Origin: an uncultured Spartobacteria bacterium
GTDB taxonomy: Bacteria; Verrucomicrobiota; Verrucomicrobiia; Chthoniobacterales; Chthoniobacteraceae
Assembly: GCA_903901425.1 (NCBI GenBank)
Contig: CAIURC010000188.1
Location: forward strand, 1-64,000
Direction of reading: 5' to 3'
DNA length: 64,000 nucleotides
Part shown: positions 9,901-18,795 of the stretch, piece by piece
Layout: every line of letters starts with the position of its first letter
Position numbering within the stretch: the stretch's first letter is position 1
Notes under the pieces: model-generated
Told to the model about the DNA's origin: nothing
What the model saw: the letters and a program-made list of their open reading frames with translations, nothing else
The model's database searches: none
Made by a program: the position numbers and the translations under genes

Positions 9901-10006
9901 CGGCAACACCAAACCGGACGCCTCCATTCCCGCACCGGAAGCCGCAGCGGCCGCGATGCTGGGACAAGCCCTCCTCAACCATGACGCCTGCGTAGTCAAA
10001 CGCTGA
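6884..10006 (+). CDS. planctomycete-type cytochrome c / DUF1549-DUF1553 protein with internal LamG domain
   Basis: [30 protein letters not shown], LamG insert and DUF1553 ([29 protein letters not shown]); in-frame ATGs also at 6869 and 6878. Confidence 0.88.
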   Translation: [1040 protein letters not shown]

Positions 10007-10007
10007 T

Positions 10008-11441
10008 ATGAACGACCTCCTCTTCCTCAAAAACCGCCGCGAGTTCCTTTCCCGATTCGGCATGGGACTCGGCTCGCTCGCACTGGCCGACCTCCTGCCC
10101 GCCAACGCCGCGGCACCCGCACCTGCTGTGGACCGTGGAATCCTCGGCCAGCCCCATTTCCCCCCGCGCGCCAAGCGCGTCATCTACCTGTTCATGTCGG
10201 GCGGCCCCTCCCAAGTGGATCTTCTGGATTACAAACCCCTGCTCAACCAGCGGCACGGCGAGCAACTGCCGGATTCGGTCCGGGGCGGCCAGCGGCTCAC
10301 CGGAATGTCGGGCAACCAATCCTCGATTCCTCTGGTCGGGTCACCCTTCAAATTCACGCAAAATGGCCGATCAGGCGCATGGTTCAGCGAACTGCTCCCG
10401 TATACCGCTTCCATCGCAGACGACCTCTGCATCGTCCGCTCCATGTTCACCGAGGCCATCAACCACGGCCCGGGCGTAAATTTCATCCAGACCGGCTCCC
10501 AAATCCCAGGCAGGCCCAGCATCGGCGCATGGCTCAGCTACGGCCTCGGCCAGGAAAACGCCAACCTCCCCTCGTTTGTCGTGCTCATCACCAAAGGCAA
10601 AGGCGGCCAACCCCTCGGCGCACACCTCTGGGGCAGCGGTTTCCTGCCCGCACGCCATCAGGGCGTTCTGTTTCGCGCCGCAAAAGATCCCGTGCTCTAC
10701 CTCGGCAACCCGGACGGCGTCGATCCCAACGGACGCCGACTTCTCCTCGACCGGCTCCGCGACCTCCACCAGCACCAGCTCGAAGGGACCCCAGATGCCG
10801 AAATCCAGACCCGGATCGAGCAGTACGAAATGGCGTTCCGGATGCAGACCAGCATCCCAGAAGTGGCTGACACGTCCGGCGAACCCGAGAGCGTTCTTGA
10901 AATGTACGGGCCCGATGTGAAGACGCCGGGCACATTTGCCGCAAACTGTCTCCAAGCCCGCCGCCTCGCAGAAAAAGGCGTCCGGTTCATCCAGCTCTAC
11001 CACCAGGACTGGGATCATCACGGCGGGCTCCCGGGCTCCCTGCCCAAGCTCTGCAAAGAAACCGACCAGGCAGCCGCCGCGCTGGTCAAGGACCTCAAAC
11101 AACGCGGCCTCCTCGAGGACACCCTCGTTGTCTGGGGCGGCGAATTCGGGCGCACCAACTATTGCCAGGGCAAGATCCAGAAAAACTTCGGCCGCGACCA
11201 TCATCCGCGCTGTTTCTCAATCTGGATGGCCGGAGGCGGCGTTAAACCCGGCACCATCTACGGCGAGACAGATGAGTTCGGTTACAACGTCGCCACCGAT
11301 GGATTCCATGTCCATGACCTTCAGGCCACGCTGCTGCACCTGCTCGGCATCGACCACGAACGGCTCACCTACAAGTTTCAGGGCCGGCGGTACCGACTCA
11401 CCGACGTCGAAGGCAAACTGGTCAAAGGCATCCTTGCCTGA
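10008..11441 (+). CDS. DUF1501 family protein (sulfatase-like)
   Basis: RREFLSRFGMGLGSLALADLL export signal; YLFMSGGPSQVDLLDYKP; VVWGGEFGRTNYCQG motif. Confidence 0.9.
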   Translation: MNDLLFLKNRREFLSRFGMGLGSLALADLLPANAAAPAPAVDRGILGQPHFPPRAKRVIYLFMSGGPSQVDLLDYKPLLNQRHGEQLPDSVRGGQRLTGMSGNQSSIPLVGSPFKFTQNGRSGAWFSELLPYTASIADDLCIVRSMFTEAINHGPGVNFIQTGSQIPGRPSIGAWLSYGLGQENANLPSFVVLITKGKGGQPLGAHLWGSGFLPARHQGVLFRAAKDPVLYLGNPDGVDPNGRRLLLDRLRDLHQHQLEGTPDAEIQTRIEQYEMAFRMQTSIPEVADTSGEPESVLEMYGPDVKTPGTFAANCLQARRLAEKGVRFIQLYHQDWDHHGGLPGSLPKLCKETDQAAAALVKDLKQRGLLEDTLVVWGGEFGRTNYCQGKIQKNFGRDHHPRCFSIWMAGGGVKPGTIYGETDEFGYNVATDGFHVHDLQATLLHLLGIDHERLTYKFQGRRYRLTDVEGKLVKGILA

Positions 11442-11469
11442 TCCCGGGGCCCAGCCCAGCCCCCCACCC

Positions 11470-11856
11470 ATGGCTCATGCCTCCCGACTCGACCAGTGGC
11501 TCTGGGCCGTCCGCGCATTCAAAACCCGCGCCGCTGCGGTGACCGCAATCAAGGCCGGCCAGGTCGAGGTCAATGCGCGCGCAGCAAAACCCGCGCACAC
11601 CATGCGCCCCGGCGAACTCGTCACCATCCAGATGGGCTCGGGCGCAGGCCGCTGGACCCGCACCCTGAAGGTCGTCGAAATCCCACCGTCCAGGGTCGGT
11701 GCTCCACTGGTTCCTCAGTTCGCCGATGATTTGACGCCCCCGGAGGAACTCGAAAAATCCCGGCTCCGCGAACCTGCCTTTCCCGGATGGCGCCCCAGAG
11801 GTGCCGGACGCCCGACCAAGAAGGATCGCCGCGAGATCGACGAACTCGGCGCCTGA
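11470..11856 (+). CDS. S4-domain RNA-binding protein (Hsp15-like)
   Basis: SRLDQWLWAVRAFKTRAAAVTAIKAGQVEVNARAAKPAHTMRPGELVTI. Confidence 0.85.
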   Translation: MAHASRLDQWLWAVRAFKTRAAAVTAIKAGQVEVNARAAKPAHTMRPGELVTIQMGSGAGRWTRTLKVVEIPPSRVGAPLVPQFADDLTPPEELEKSRLREPAFPGWRPRGAGRPTKKDRREIDELGA

Positions 11857-12016
11857 ACCAGAGCCCTACCGTCGGCCTCGCCGGTCCACTCTGCGGCCCG
11901 GCCACGGCAAACGTCCCCCAGAGAAAGAGTCTCCATGGTTCTCTCAGCAACGGACAGAGCCGCAGCTCTCGGTTTGTGCGTACAGATCCCGCCGTTGTTC
12001 TCCAAAGCCATCACAC

Positions 12017-12078
12017 ACAGGCTTTTGCACGGTTTTTCCAAATCTACCGGGTACCTCCGCCGGGTGCAAAAAGCCTGT
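12017..12078. other. long inverted repeat (CAGGCTTTTGCAC / GTGCAAAAAGCCTG) between convergent genes
   Basis: Arms 12017-12030 and 12064-12078, one bulged base; possible bidirectional terminator or structured RNA. Confidence 0.5.
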
Positions 12079-12154
12079 CCGGACAGCCGGCGCTGCGTAG
12101 TGTCTCCCGCACTCCCCGTACTCTTCGGGAGATACCTCCACCCGTTTCCTGCAC

Positions 12155-13267
12155 TCAAGTGCCCCTGTGAATCCGCAACACAGCTTCCAGAGACGGCGCC
12201 TCACCCGTTGCGCTCGCATGCACTGCCAACCGCATCAAAGCAACGCCCTTTGCCGCATCCCGCGTTTGCACAAACTCCGCCACTGCCATCAGCGCCTGTA
12301 TCATCACCCGGACATCGTCACATGCCGGAACGCGAACCGCAGGGGGGATGGCCAGCACGGTGTGGAGCCATTCCAGACCTTTGCCCACGTTGCCAGTTTT
12401 CAAGGCTGCTTTCCCCAGACACAGGAGAAGCTCCGGATGCCAGCCTGTGGCCGCACCTTTTGGAGCCAACTCGAGCGTCTCCTGCCACCGTTCCATTTGG
12501 ATGAGGCAGGTCGCCAACCGGACCCGGACCGCTTCCTCCAGATTGCCCCCTGGCGTGCACCGGTCCAGACAAGCCACGTACGCCTCTAGGGCACGCGCAG
12601 GCTCACCCAAATCCAGCAATGCGCCACCGCGCAGAAATTCCAGCATCGGCGGCAGCACCGCACCCCGTGCCAGCTCCGCCTCCATAATGCGCAGGTTGCG
12701 CTCCTGCTTCTTCGCATTCACCTCAGGCGAAGAGTAGCCCGTGTGCAGCACCTCCAGATCGGTGTCCACAATCGCGATGCCGGACCGGCCAAGACTTTCC
12801 TCCACCTGCTCGTGCACAGGCCACTCGTACCGCACACTGCGCAGATTTGGGAAAAGACGCACCATCCGCCCCACCACCCCACCTTGCCCGGCCGCCGCAA
12901 TGCTCCGGTTCAGGATCCGAAAGGCCCGGTCCGGCGCGCCTGAAACAAGCATCTGCAGCTTTTTCCGGCTTTCGGGCGCGAGATACTCGTCCGCATCCAG
13001 CACCAGAATCCAACGCCCGGACGCCGCCTCCAATCCTGCGTTGCGGGCCGCAGCAAAATCGTCGCACCAAGGGAACCCCACCACTCGAGCTCCCCTTTCC
13101 TCCGCCAGAGCGCGGGTTTTATCGCTGGACCCCGTGTCCACCACGATCATCTCGGATGCGATCCCGCGAACAGAATCCAGACACCGTCCAATGACAGCCT
13201 CCTCGTTCCGGGCAATCACAGCCAGTGTGAGATTCCCGTTCCCGGATTCAGAAGCAAGCGCGTGCAT
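12155..13267 (-). CDS. glycosyltransferase family 2 with C-terminal TPR-like region
   Basis: LAVIARNEEAVIGRCLDSVRGIASEMIVVDTGSSDKT...WILVLDADEYL. Confidence 0.85.
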   Translation of the reverse strand: MHALASESGNGNLTLAVIARNEEAVIGRCLDSVRGIASEMIVVDTGSSDKTRALAEERGARVVGFPWCDDFAAARNAGLEAASGRWILVLDADEYLAPESRKKLQMLVSGAPDRAFRILNRSIAAAGQGGVVGRMVRLFPNLRSVRYEWPVHEQVEESLGRSGIAIVDTDLEVLHTGYSSPEVNAKKQERNLRIMEAELARGAVLPPMLEFLRGGALLDLGEPARALEAYVACLDRCTPGGNLEEAVRVRLATCLIQMERWQETLELAPKGAATGWHPELLLCLGKAALKTGNVGKGLEWLHTVLAIPPAVRVPACDDVRVMIQALMAVAEFVQTRDAAKGVALMRLAVHASATGEAPSLEAVLRIHRGT

Positions 13268-13270
13268 CTG

Positions 13271-13828
13271 CTAGGAAGGCGGCATCCGCGGGATCGTCTT
13301 GGCGGCAGGATGTTCCTCGCGGCGACCGTGGCAGTAGAACGCCGTCCATTCCGCAAGGCGCCGTCCCAGCAGGCGGCAGGCAGCCTGCGACTCCTCTTCC
13401 CGAGGAGCTTTGGCTATTACCGCGCCGTAATGTGCCGTGAGTTTGCTCGCCGCGTAATCCGTCACTCCAAAAACCAGAAAGCCGAAGTTCATGAGCACGG
13501 TGAGGACCGACTGGCAGGCCAGTTCCATGCCGCCTCCCCAGCCGCCAGCCGAGCTGAAAGCGCACCCGATCTTGCCGTCGATCTTCATCCAGTGCTCGCC
13601 CATCGTCTCATCCCAGAACCGCTTCATCTTCCAGGAAAGCACTCCCATGTTCGTCGGACTGCCCACGGCAATTCCGTCACACCACACCACATCGTCCGGC
13701 ACCGCCTCCGCCACGGACCGTATCCGGACCTCGGTGCCGGGAACCTCGCGGGCGCCTTCAGCCACCAATGCAGCCATCTGTTCCACGCTGCCCGTCTTGG
13801 AATCGAAAAGGACAAGGATTTTGTTCAT
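13271..13828 (-). CDS. flavodoxin-family / WrbA-like NAD(P)H oxidoreductase
   Basis: ILVLFDSKTGSVEQMAALVAEGA; GIAVGSPTNMGVLSWKMKRFWDE. Confidence 0.8.
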   Translation of the reverse strand: MNKILVLFDSKTGSVEQMAALVAEGAREVPGTEVRIRSVAEAVPDDVVWCDGIAVGSPTNMGVLSWKMKRFWDETMGEHWMKIDGKIGCAFSSAGGWGGGMELACQSVLTVLMNFGFLVFGVTDYAASKLTAHYGAVIAKAPREEESQAACRLLGRRLAEWTAFYCHGRREEHPAAKTIPRMPPS

Positions 13829-13846
13829 CGCTCGTGGTTCACAAAC

Positions 13847-15676
13847 TCAAGGCCGGCGCTCCCGGATCGCCGCCAGAATGTCCGCCACCACTTCCGCTCG
13901 CGGCCGCGCTCCGACATTCCCACGCCCATGAATCCGGACACTCACGTTGCCCGCCTCAAGGTCGCGGTGCCCAACCACCAGCATGGTGTGCACCTTCTCC
14001 TTCTCCGCCTGTGCAATCTTCCCGTTGATCTTGTTGCTGGACGCGTCCATGTCCGCGCGGACGCCCGCAGCCCGGAGTTCCTGCTGGATCCCGCGCGCAT
14101 ACTCCACCAACGGCTCCTCGTCTCCAATCGGCAGGAGCCGGACCTGCACCGGGCTGAGCCAGAGCGGGAAATTGCCCGCGTAATGCTCGATCAGGAATCC
14201 GACAAACCGTTCATGCGTTCCCAGCGGGGCCCGGTGGATGCAAAGGGGCGTCTTCTGGGTGTTGTCACGGTCGCGGTAAACGAGTCCGAACCGTTTCGGC
14301 ACGGCGAAATCCACCTGGTTGGTGGCAATCGTGAATTCGCGTCCAATCGCGCTCCACACCTGCACATCGATCTTTGGACCGTAAAATGCCGCCTCGTTGG
14401 GCACCTCCACAAAGTTGATGCCCGACCGCTGCAGCACCCCGCGCACCATGTCCTCCGTCCGCTTCCACAACTCGGGTTCGTCCACAAACTTCTGACCCAG
14501 CTTTGCCGGGTCATGCGTCGAGAACCGCATCAAATACTTCTCGAGCCCGAAGATTTTGAAGTATTTGAGGTACATCTCGTTTACCGCCCGGAACTCGGAC
14601 TCGAACTGTTCCTCGGTGCAATACAGGTGCGCGTCGTTCATCTGCATGGAACGCACCCGCATCAACCCAAACAATTCGCCGCTCTGTTCGTAGCGGTAAC
14701 AGGTTCCGTACTCCGCCAGACGCAGAGGCAGGTCCCGGTAACTCCGCGGCACCGCCCCGAACAACTTGTGGTGATGCGGGCAGTTCATCGCCTTGAGGTA
14801 ATACCGGTCCGCAGGACCGTCCTCGCCTGGCAACTCCATCGCGGGAAACATCGATTCCGCGTAGTAGGGCAGGTGCCCGCTGGTCAGGTACATGTTCTCC
14901 CGTGCCAGATGCGGCGTGCGCACCCGCTCGTACCCCGCCGCAAACTCGGTTTCCTTGGCCAGCTTTTCCAACTCCTCCAACAGCACCGTCCCACGCGGCA
15001 GCCACAGCGGCAAGCCAGGCCCGACGTCCTCGTCAAACGTGAACAACTCCAACTCCCGACCCAGCTTCCGGTGGTCGCGCTTTTTCGCTTCCTCCAGCAT
15101 CGCGAAATACGCGTCCAGTTCCGTCCGGTTCTTGAACGCCGTCCCGTAAATCCGCTGCAACTGCGGGTTGCGCTCGTCCCCCTTGTAATACGCGCTTGCC
15201 ACGTGCGTCAGCTTGAACGCCCCAATGTTCCCCGTCCGCATCACGTGCGGCCCAGCACACAGGTCCGTGAATTCGCCGTTCCGATAAATCGTGATGGCTT
15301 CCCCCTCGGGAATCCCGTTCAGGATATCCACCTTGAACTTGCTGGGCTCACTCCTCGGCCCGAGTGCACCCAACTCCCCGCGTTCCGCCATCGCCAGCGC
15401 CTCTGCGCGGCTCAGCTCCACACGCTCAAACACGTGGTTCGCTTTCGTCTCACGCTTCATCTCCTCCTCAATCCGCGCAAAATCCTCCGGCGAAATCCGG
15501 TGCGGCAACTCCACGTCATAGTAAAATCCGTTCTCCACCGGCGGCCCGGCGGCAAACTGCGCTTCCGGCCAGATCTTGAGGATGGCCGTTGCCAGCACAT
15601 GCGCTGCGGAATGCCGGAGGCGCTCCAGATCGGTCATCTGCGCGCGCTGTTCGAGTGTCTTGCGTTCTTCGGCCAT
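13847..15676 (-). CDS. thrS: threonine--tRNA ligase, lacking the N-terminal TGS domain
   Basis: LRHSAAHVLATAILKIWPEAQFAAGPPVENGFYYDV; MNCPHHHKLF; SYRDLPLRLAEYGTCYRYEQSGELFGLMRVRSMQMNDAHLYC. Confidence 0.93.
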   Translation of the reverse strand: MAEERKTLEQRAQMTDLERLRHSAAHVLATAILKIWPEAQFAAGPPVENGFYYDVELPHRISPEDFARIEEEMKRETKANHVFERVELSRAEALAMAERGELGALGPRSEPSKFKVDILNGIPEGEAITIYRNGEFTDLCAGPHVMRTGNIGAFKLTHVASAYYKGDERNPQLQRIYGTAFKNRTELDAYFAMLEEAKKRDHRKLGRELELFTFDEDVGPGLPLWLPRGTVLLEELEKLAKETEFAAGYERVRTPHLARENMYLTSGHLPYYAESMFPAMELPGEDGPADRYYLKAMNCPHHHKLFGAVPRSYRDLPLRLAEYGTCYRYEQSGELFGLMRVRSMQMNDAHLYCTEEQFESEFRAVNEMYLKYFKIFGLEKYLMRFSTHDPAKLGQKFVDEPELWKRTEDMVRGVLQRSGINFVEVPNEAAFYGPKIDVQVWSAIGREFTIATNQVDFAVPKRFGLVYRDRDNTQKTPLCIHRAPLGTHERFVGFLIEHYAGNFPLWLSPVQVRLLPIGDEEPLVEYARGIQQELRAAGVRADMDASSNKINGKIAQAEKEKVHTMLVVGHRDLEAGNVSVRIHGRGNVGARPRAEVVADILAAIRERRP

Positions 15677-15753
15677 AAATTCAGAAAACGGGAATAAGGG
15701 GCGCTTTTATAGGCGGCGCAAGCCCCCTTCGCAAAGCCCGTTTCCTTGCAGAC

Positions 15754-16245
15754 TCAGTCCGACCGGCGCCCCCCACGCTGCGAGCTCTCCCCGCAGGCTG
15801 CAGCCACCCGCGCAAGATCCTCCAAAAAACCCTCCCGGCGCCGGGCAGGCAACGCCTCCAGAACCTCCGTCTGCAGCCGTTCCGCCTCGCCTTTCGCCTC
15901 CCCGTATGCCACTTCGCCCCGCTTTTCAATCCGTACCCGGCGCGCCCGACGGTCGGTCTCATGCGGGTGCCGGCTCACCAGACCGGCAGCTTCCATCCTC
16001 GAAACCGTGGAGGTGATGGTGTTCGGGTCGCTGGCCATCAATTCCGTCAGCTCGCTCTGGGTTAAACCCCGGGGATCCCCTTCTTTGAGCCAACGCAGAA
16101 TACTGTACTGGTCCGGCGTGATTCCCAGATGCGCGATCCGCTGCCGGAAACTCTGGTTCAAACCGTACCAGGCCCGCCTCAACAACGGCGGCAGACGCCG
16201 GGGCGCAGGCACCGGATCGGAGGCGGGAAGCTCGGGGATCGACAT
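15754..16245 (-). CDS. MarR family transcriptional regulator
   Basis: LGITPDQYSILRWLKEGDPRGLTQSELTELMASDPNTITSTVSRMEAAGLVSRHPHETDRRARRVRI. Confidence 0.87.
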   Translation of the reverse strand: MSIPELPASDPVPAPRRLPPLLRRAWYGLNQSFRQRIAHLGITPDQYSILRWLKEGDPRGLTQSELTELMASDPNTITSTVSRMEAAGLVSRHPHETDRRARRVRIEKRGEVAYGEAKGEAERLQTEVLEALPARRREGFLEDLARVAAACGESSQRGGRRSD

Positions 16246-16362
16246 CCCCAAAATAGTACGCGTAGGTAATTCTTTTTGACAAGCCTGCTCCCGCCCGCTA
16301 TTTCCTGCTCCCACTCCCAGCCGCGCTCATCCCCCCTGCCGCCACCCGCTTTTCACGGTCCC

Positions 16363-18786
16363 ATGAAACATCCCCTCGCACTCTCCATTGCCGTTCTCCT
16401 CCCGCTCGCTTCCGCTTCCGCCGCCAAGAACAAAAACCGGGAAAAAACTCCGCCCTCGGCTCCGGCGGCAGCCGCCCAGGGCGTCCGCGGCTGGCTGGAT
16501 TGGCGTGGCCCCACCATGGACGGCATCTCTCAGGAAAAAGGCCTCCCCACAAAGGTCGATGGGAAGAAACCTCTCTGGACCGCCCCGCTCCCCGGCCAGA
16601 GTGCTCCGGTGATCGCCAACGGCAGGCTTTTCATCAACGGGTATTCCGGCTCGGGTCCCGACCTTCAGGAAATCCTCGCCTGTTACGATGCTGAAACCGG
16701 CAAACTTCTCTGGGAACACCGGTTCAATGATTTCCTGAGTGACACCGTGTACGACCGGTACTCGACCTCCAGCCCCACGATCGACCCGGAAACCGGGAAC
16801 GTCTATATGATGGGCACGCAGGGACTTTTCGCTTGTTTCACCGCGGAGGGCAAACTGGTCTGGATCCATTCGTTGATGGAAGAATTCGGCAGACTCACCT
16901 TCCCCAACTCCCGCACTGCCTCGCCGCTGATCGACAAGGATCTGGTCATCACCCGTGGCATCACCTCGGCTTGGGGCGCTTATGGACCCGCCGGGGACCG
17001 CTTCTACGCGTTCGACAAGAAAACCGGTGAACTGGTCTGGTCCAGCGCCCCGGGTGAACGTCCCCAAGACAACACGTTCTCCCATCCCTACCTGACTTTC
17101 CTCGACGGCAAACGCGTGCTGTTCTCTGCCGGCGGCGATTCCACGCTGATCGCCATCAACGCACGGACCGGCGACCCGCTCATGCGGATGCCCGTCGCCA
17201 AGGCAGGCGCCAAAGGCGGCATCAACGCGGGCGTAGTCCGCTACAAGGACACCCTCATCGTCATCCACGAAAGCGAAAACATCGACAGCTCCGAAGTCGG
17301 CCGCAGTGCGGCGTTCCGGATCCCGTCCAAGTTTGTACAGCCCGAACCCGGCAAACCGCAGGCGTTCGAGGCCAAGGAACTCGAGGTCTGGCGCAACCCG
17401 CTCGGCAACCTCGCCAGTTCCCCCGTGGTCGTCGGCAACCGGATGTACGAGGTGACCGGCACCGGCGAAGTCTGCTCAGTCGACGCCGATTCCGGCAAAA
17501 TCCTCTGGCGCAAAAAACTGGCGCCGGAACAGCGCCAGAGTTCCCCGCTCTACGCAGATGGAAAGCTGTATGTCGCCATGTACATCGCCGGAGCAGGCGA
17601 CGGCGCCCCAAAATCCGAGGAAGCCACGAGCGGGGACGGCGAACTGTTCATCCTGAAGCCGGGCGACAAGGACGCCGAGATCCTGAGCCGCACGGTTCTG
17701 AGCGGCCGCTGTTTCGGGTCCCCGGTGGCCTACAACGGCAAACTGTACGTCCAAACCGACAAACAGCTCTACTGCTTCGGCACCGCCGGCCCCAGCAAGG
17801 GACTCGCTGCGGATCCGGCCCCAGAAAAATGGCCGGCGCCTGGCCCGAAAGCGCAGCTCCAGGTGATCCCGTTTGAAAGCCTTTTGAAACCGGGCACGGC
17901 TCAGCCGCTCCGAGTCCGTGCTCTGGACGCCAACGGATTCACGGTCGAGGAAAACGTCGACCCCAAAAAGGCGCAGTGGGAAACCTACATCCCGCCCACG
18001 GCCCTGGTGAAGGCAACCATGAAGGGGCAAGTGGCAGAAGGCGAACTCCGTGCCGACCCCGCTCCCGCCCCGAGTGCCGGTGTGTTCAAAGCCACCCTGG
18101 ACGGGATTTCTGGGCTGGTGAAAGGTCGCGTGATGCTGGGCCTCCCCATCCAGCAGGATTTCGAGTCCTTTGACCTGTCGTTCACCACCGACAAACCGCC
18201 GACTCCGGCCGTTCCGAACACGCTGGAACCCTCCACGCCGTTTGCTTATCCGCCGCTTCCATGGAACGGTGCGCGGTTCCGTTTTGAGGTGCGCCAGGCT
18301 CCCGGCGAAGGCGGCACCAAGGCGCTCTGCAAGACGATCGACAACAAACTCTTCCAGCGGGGCCAGGTCTTTTTCGGGCATCCAGATCTCAGGAACTACA
18401 CGGCTGAGGCCGACGTGCTGACCGAGGGCAACAAGCGCAAAATGAGCGAGGTGGGCCTCGTCAACCAGCGCTACCTGATCGTCCTGAAAGGCAACGCGCA
18501 ACAGATCGAGGTCAGCTCCAATCAGGAACGGATCCGGGTTTCAGCGCCATTCAGCTGGTCGCCCAACCAATGGTACCATCTCAAAACCCGCGTGGACGTT
18601 GCTGCGGACGGCTCCGGGATCGTCCGGGGCAAAGCGTGGAAAAAGGGCGATCCCGAGCCTGAAAAGTGGACCATTGAAGTCCCGCACCAACACGCGCACG
18701 CACAGGGCAGCCCGGGCATCTACAGCTTCACCCCGCAGGAACAACGCGCCTGGATCGACAACATTTCCGTCACTCCCAACCCCTAA
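16363..18786 (+). CDS. secreted PQQ-binding-like beta-propeller repeat protein
   Basis: Signal peptide; DWRGPTMDGISQEKGLPTKVDGKKPLWTAPLPG; repeated blade motifs. Confidence 0.85.
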   Translation: MKHPLALSIAVLLPLASASAAKNKNREKTPPSAPAAAAQGVRGWLDWRGPTMDGISQEKGLPTKVDGKKPLWTAPLPGQSAPVIANGRLFINGYSGSGPDLQEILACYDAETGKLLWEHRFNDFLSDTVYDRYSTSSPTIDPETGNVYMMGTQGLFACFTAEGKLVWIHSLMEEFGRLTFPNSRTASPLIDKDLVITRGITSAWGAYGPAGDRFYAFDKKTGELVWSSAPGERPQDNTFSHPYLTFLDGKRVLFSAGGDSTLIAINARTGDPLMRMPVAKAGAKGGINAGVVRYKDTLIVIHESENIDSSEVGRSAAFRIPSKFVQPEPGKPQAFEAKELEVWRNPLGNLASSPVVVGNRMYEVTGTGEVCSVDADSGKILWRKKLAPEQRQSSPLYADGKLYVAMYIAGAGDGAPKSEEATSGDGELFILKPGDKDAEILSRTVLSGRCFGSPVAYNGKLYVQTDKQLYCFGTAGPSKGLAADPAPEKWPAPGPKAQLQVIPFESLLKPGTAQPLRVRALDANGFTVEENVDPKKAQWETYIPPTALVKATMKGQVAEGELRADPAPAPSAGVFKATLDGISGLVKGRVMLGLPIQQDFESFDLSFTTDKPPTPAVPNTLEPSTPFAYPPLPWNGARFRFEVRQAPGEGGTKALCKTIDNKLFQRGQVFFGHPDLRNYTAEADVLTEGNKRKMSEVGLVNQRYLIVLKGNAQQIEVSSNQERIRVSAPFSWSPNQWYHLKTRVDVAADGSGIVRGKAWKKGDPEPEKWTIEVPHQHAHAQGSPGIYSFTPQEQRAWIDNISVTPNP

Positions 18787-18795
18787 AACATCGCC

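Noticed and set aside
13262-15697. 811-aa plus-strand ORF opposite thrS
   Set aside because: Antisense to a clearly conserved gene; His/Arg/Pro-rich composition is a high-GC codon-structure artefact
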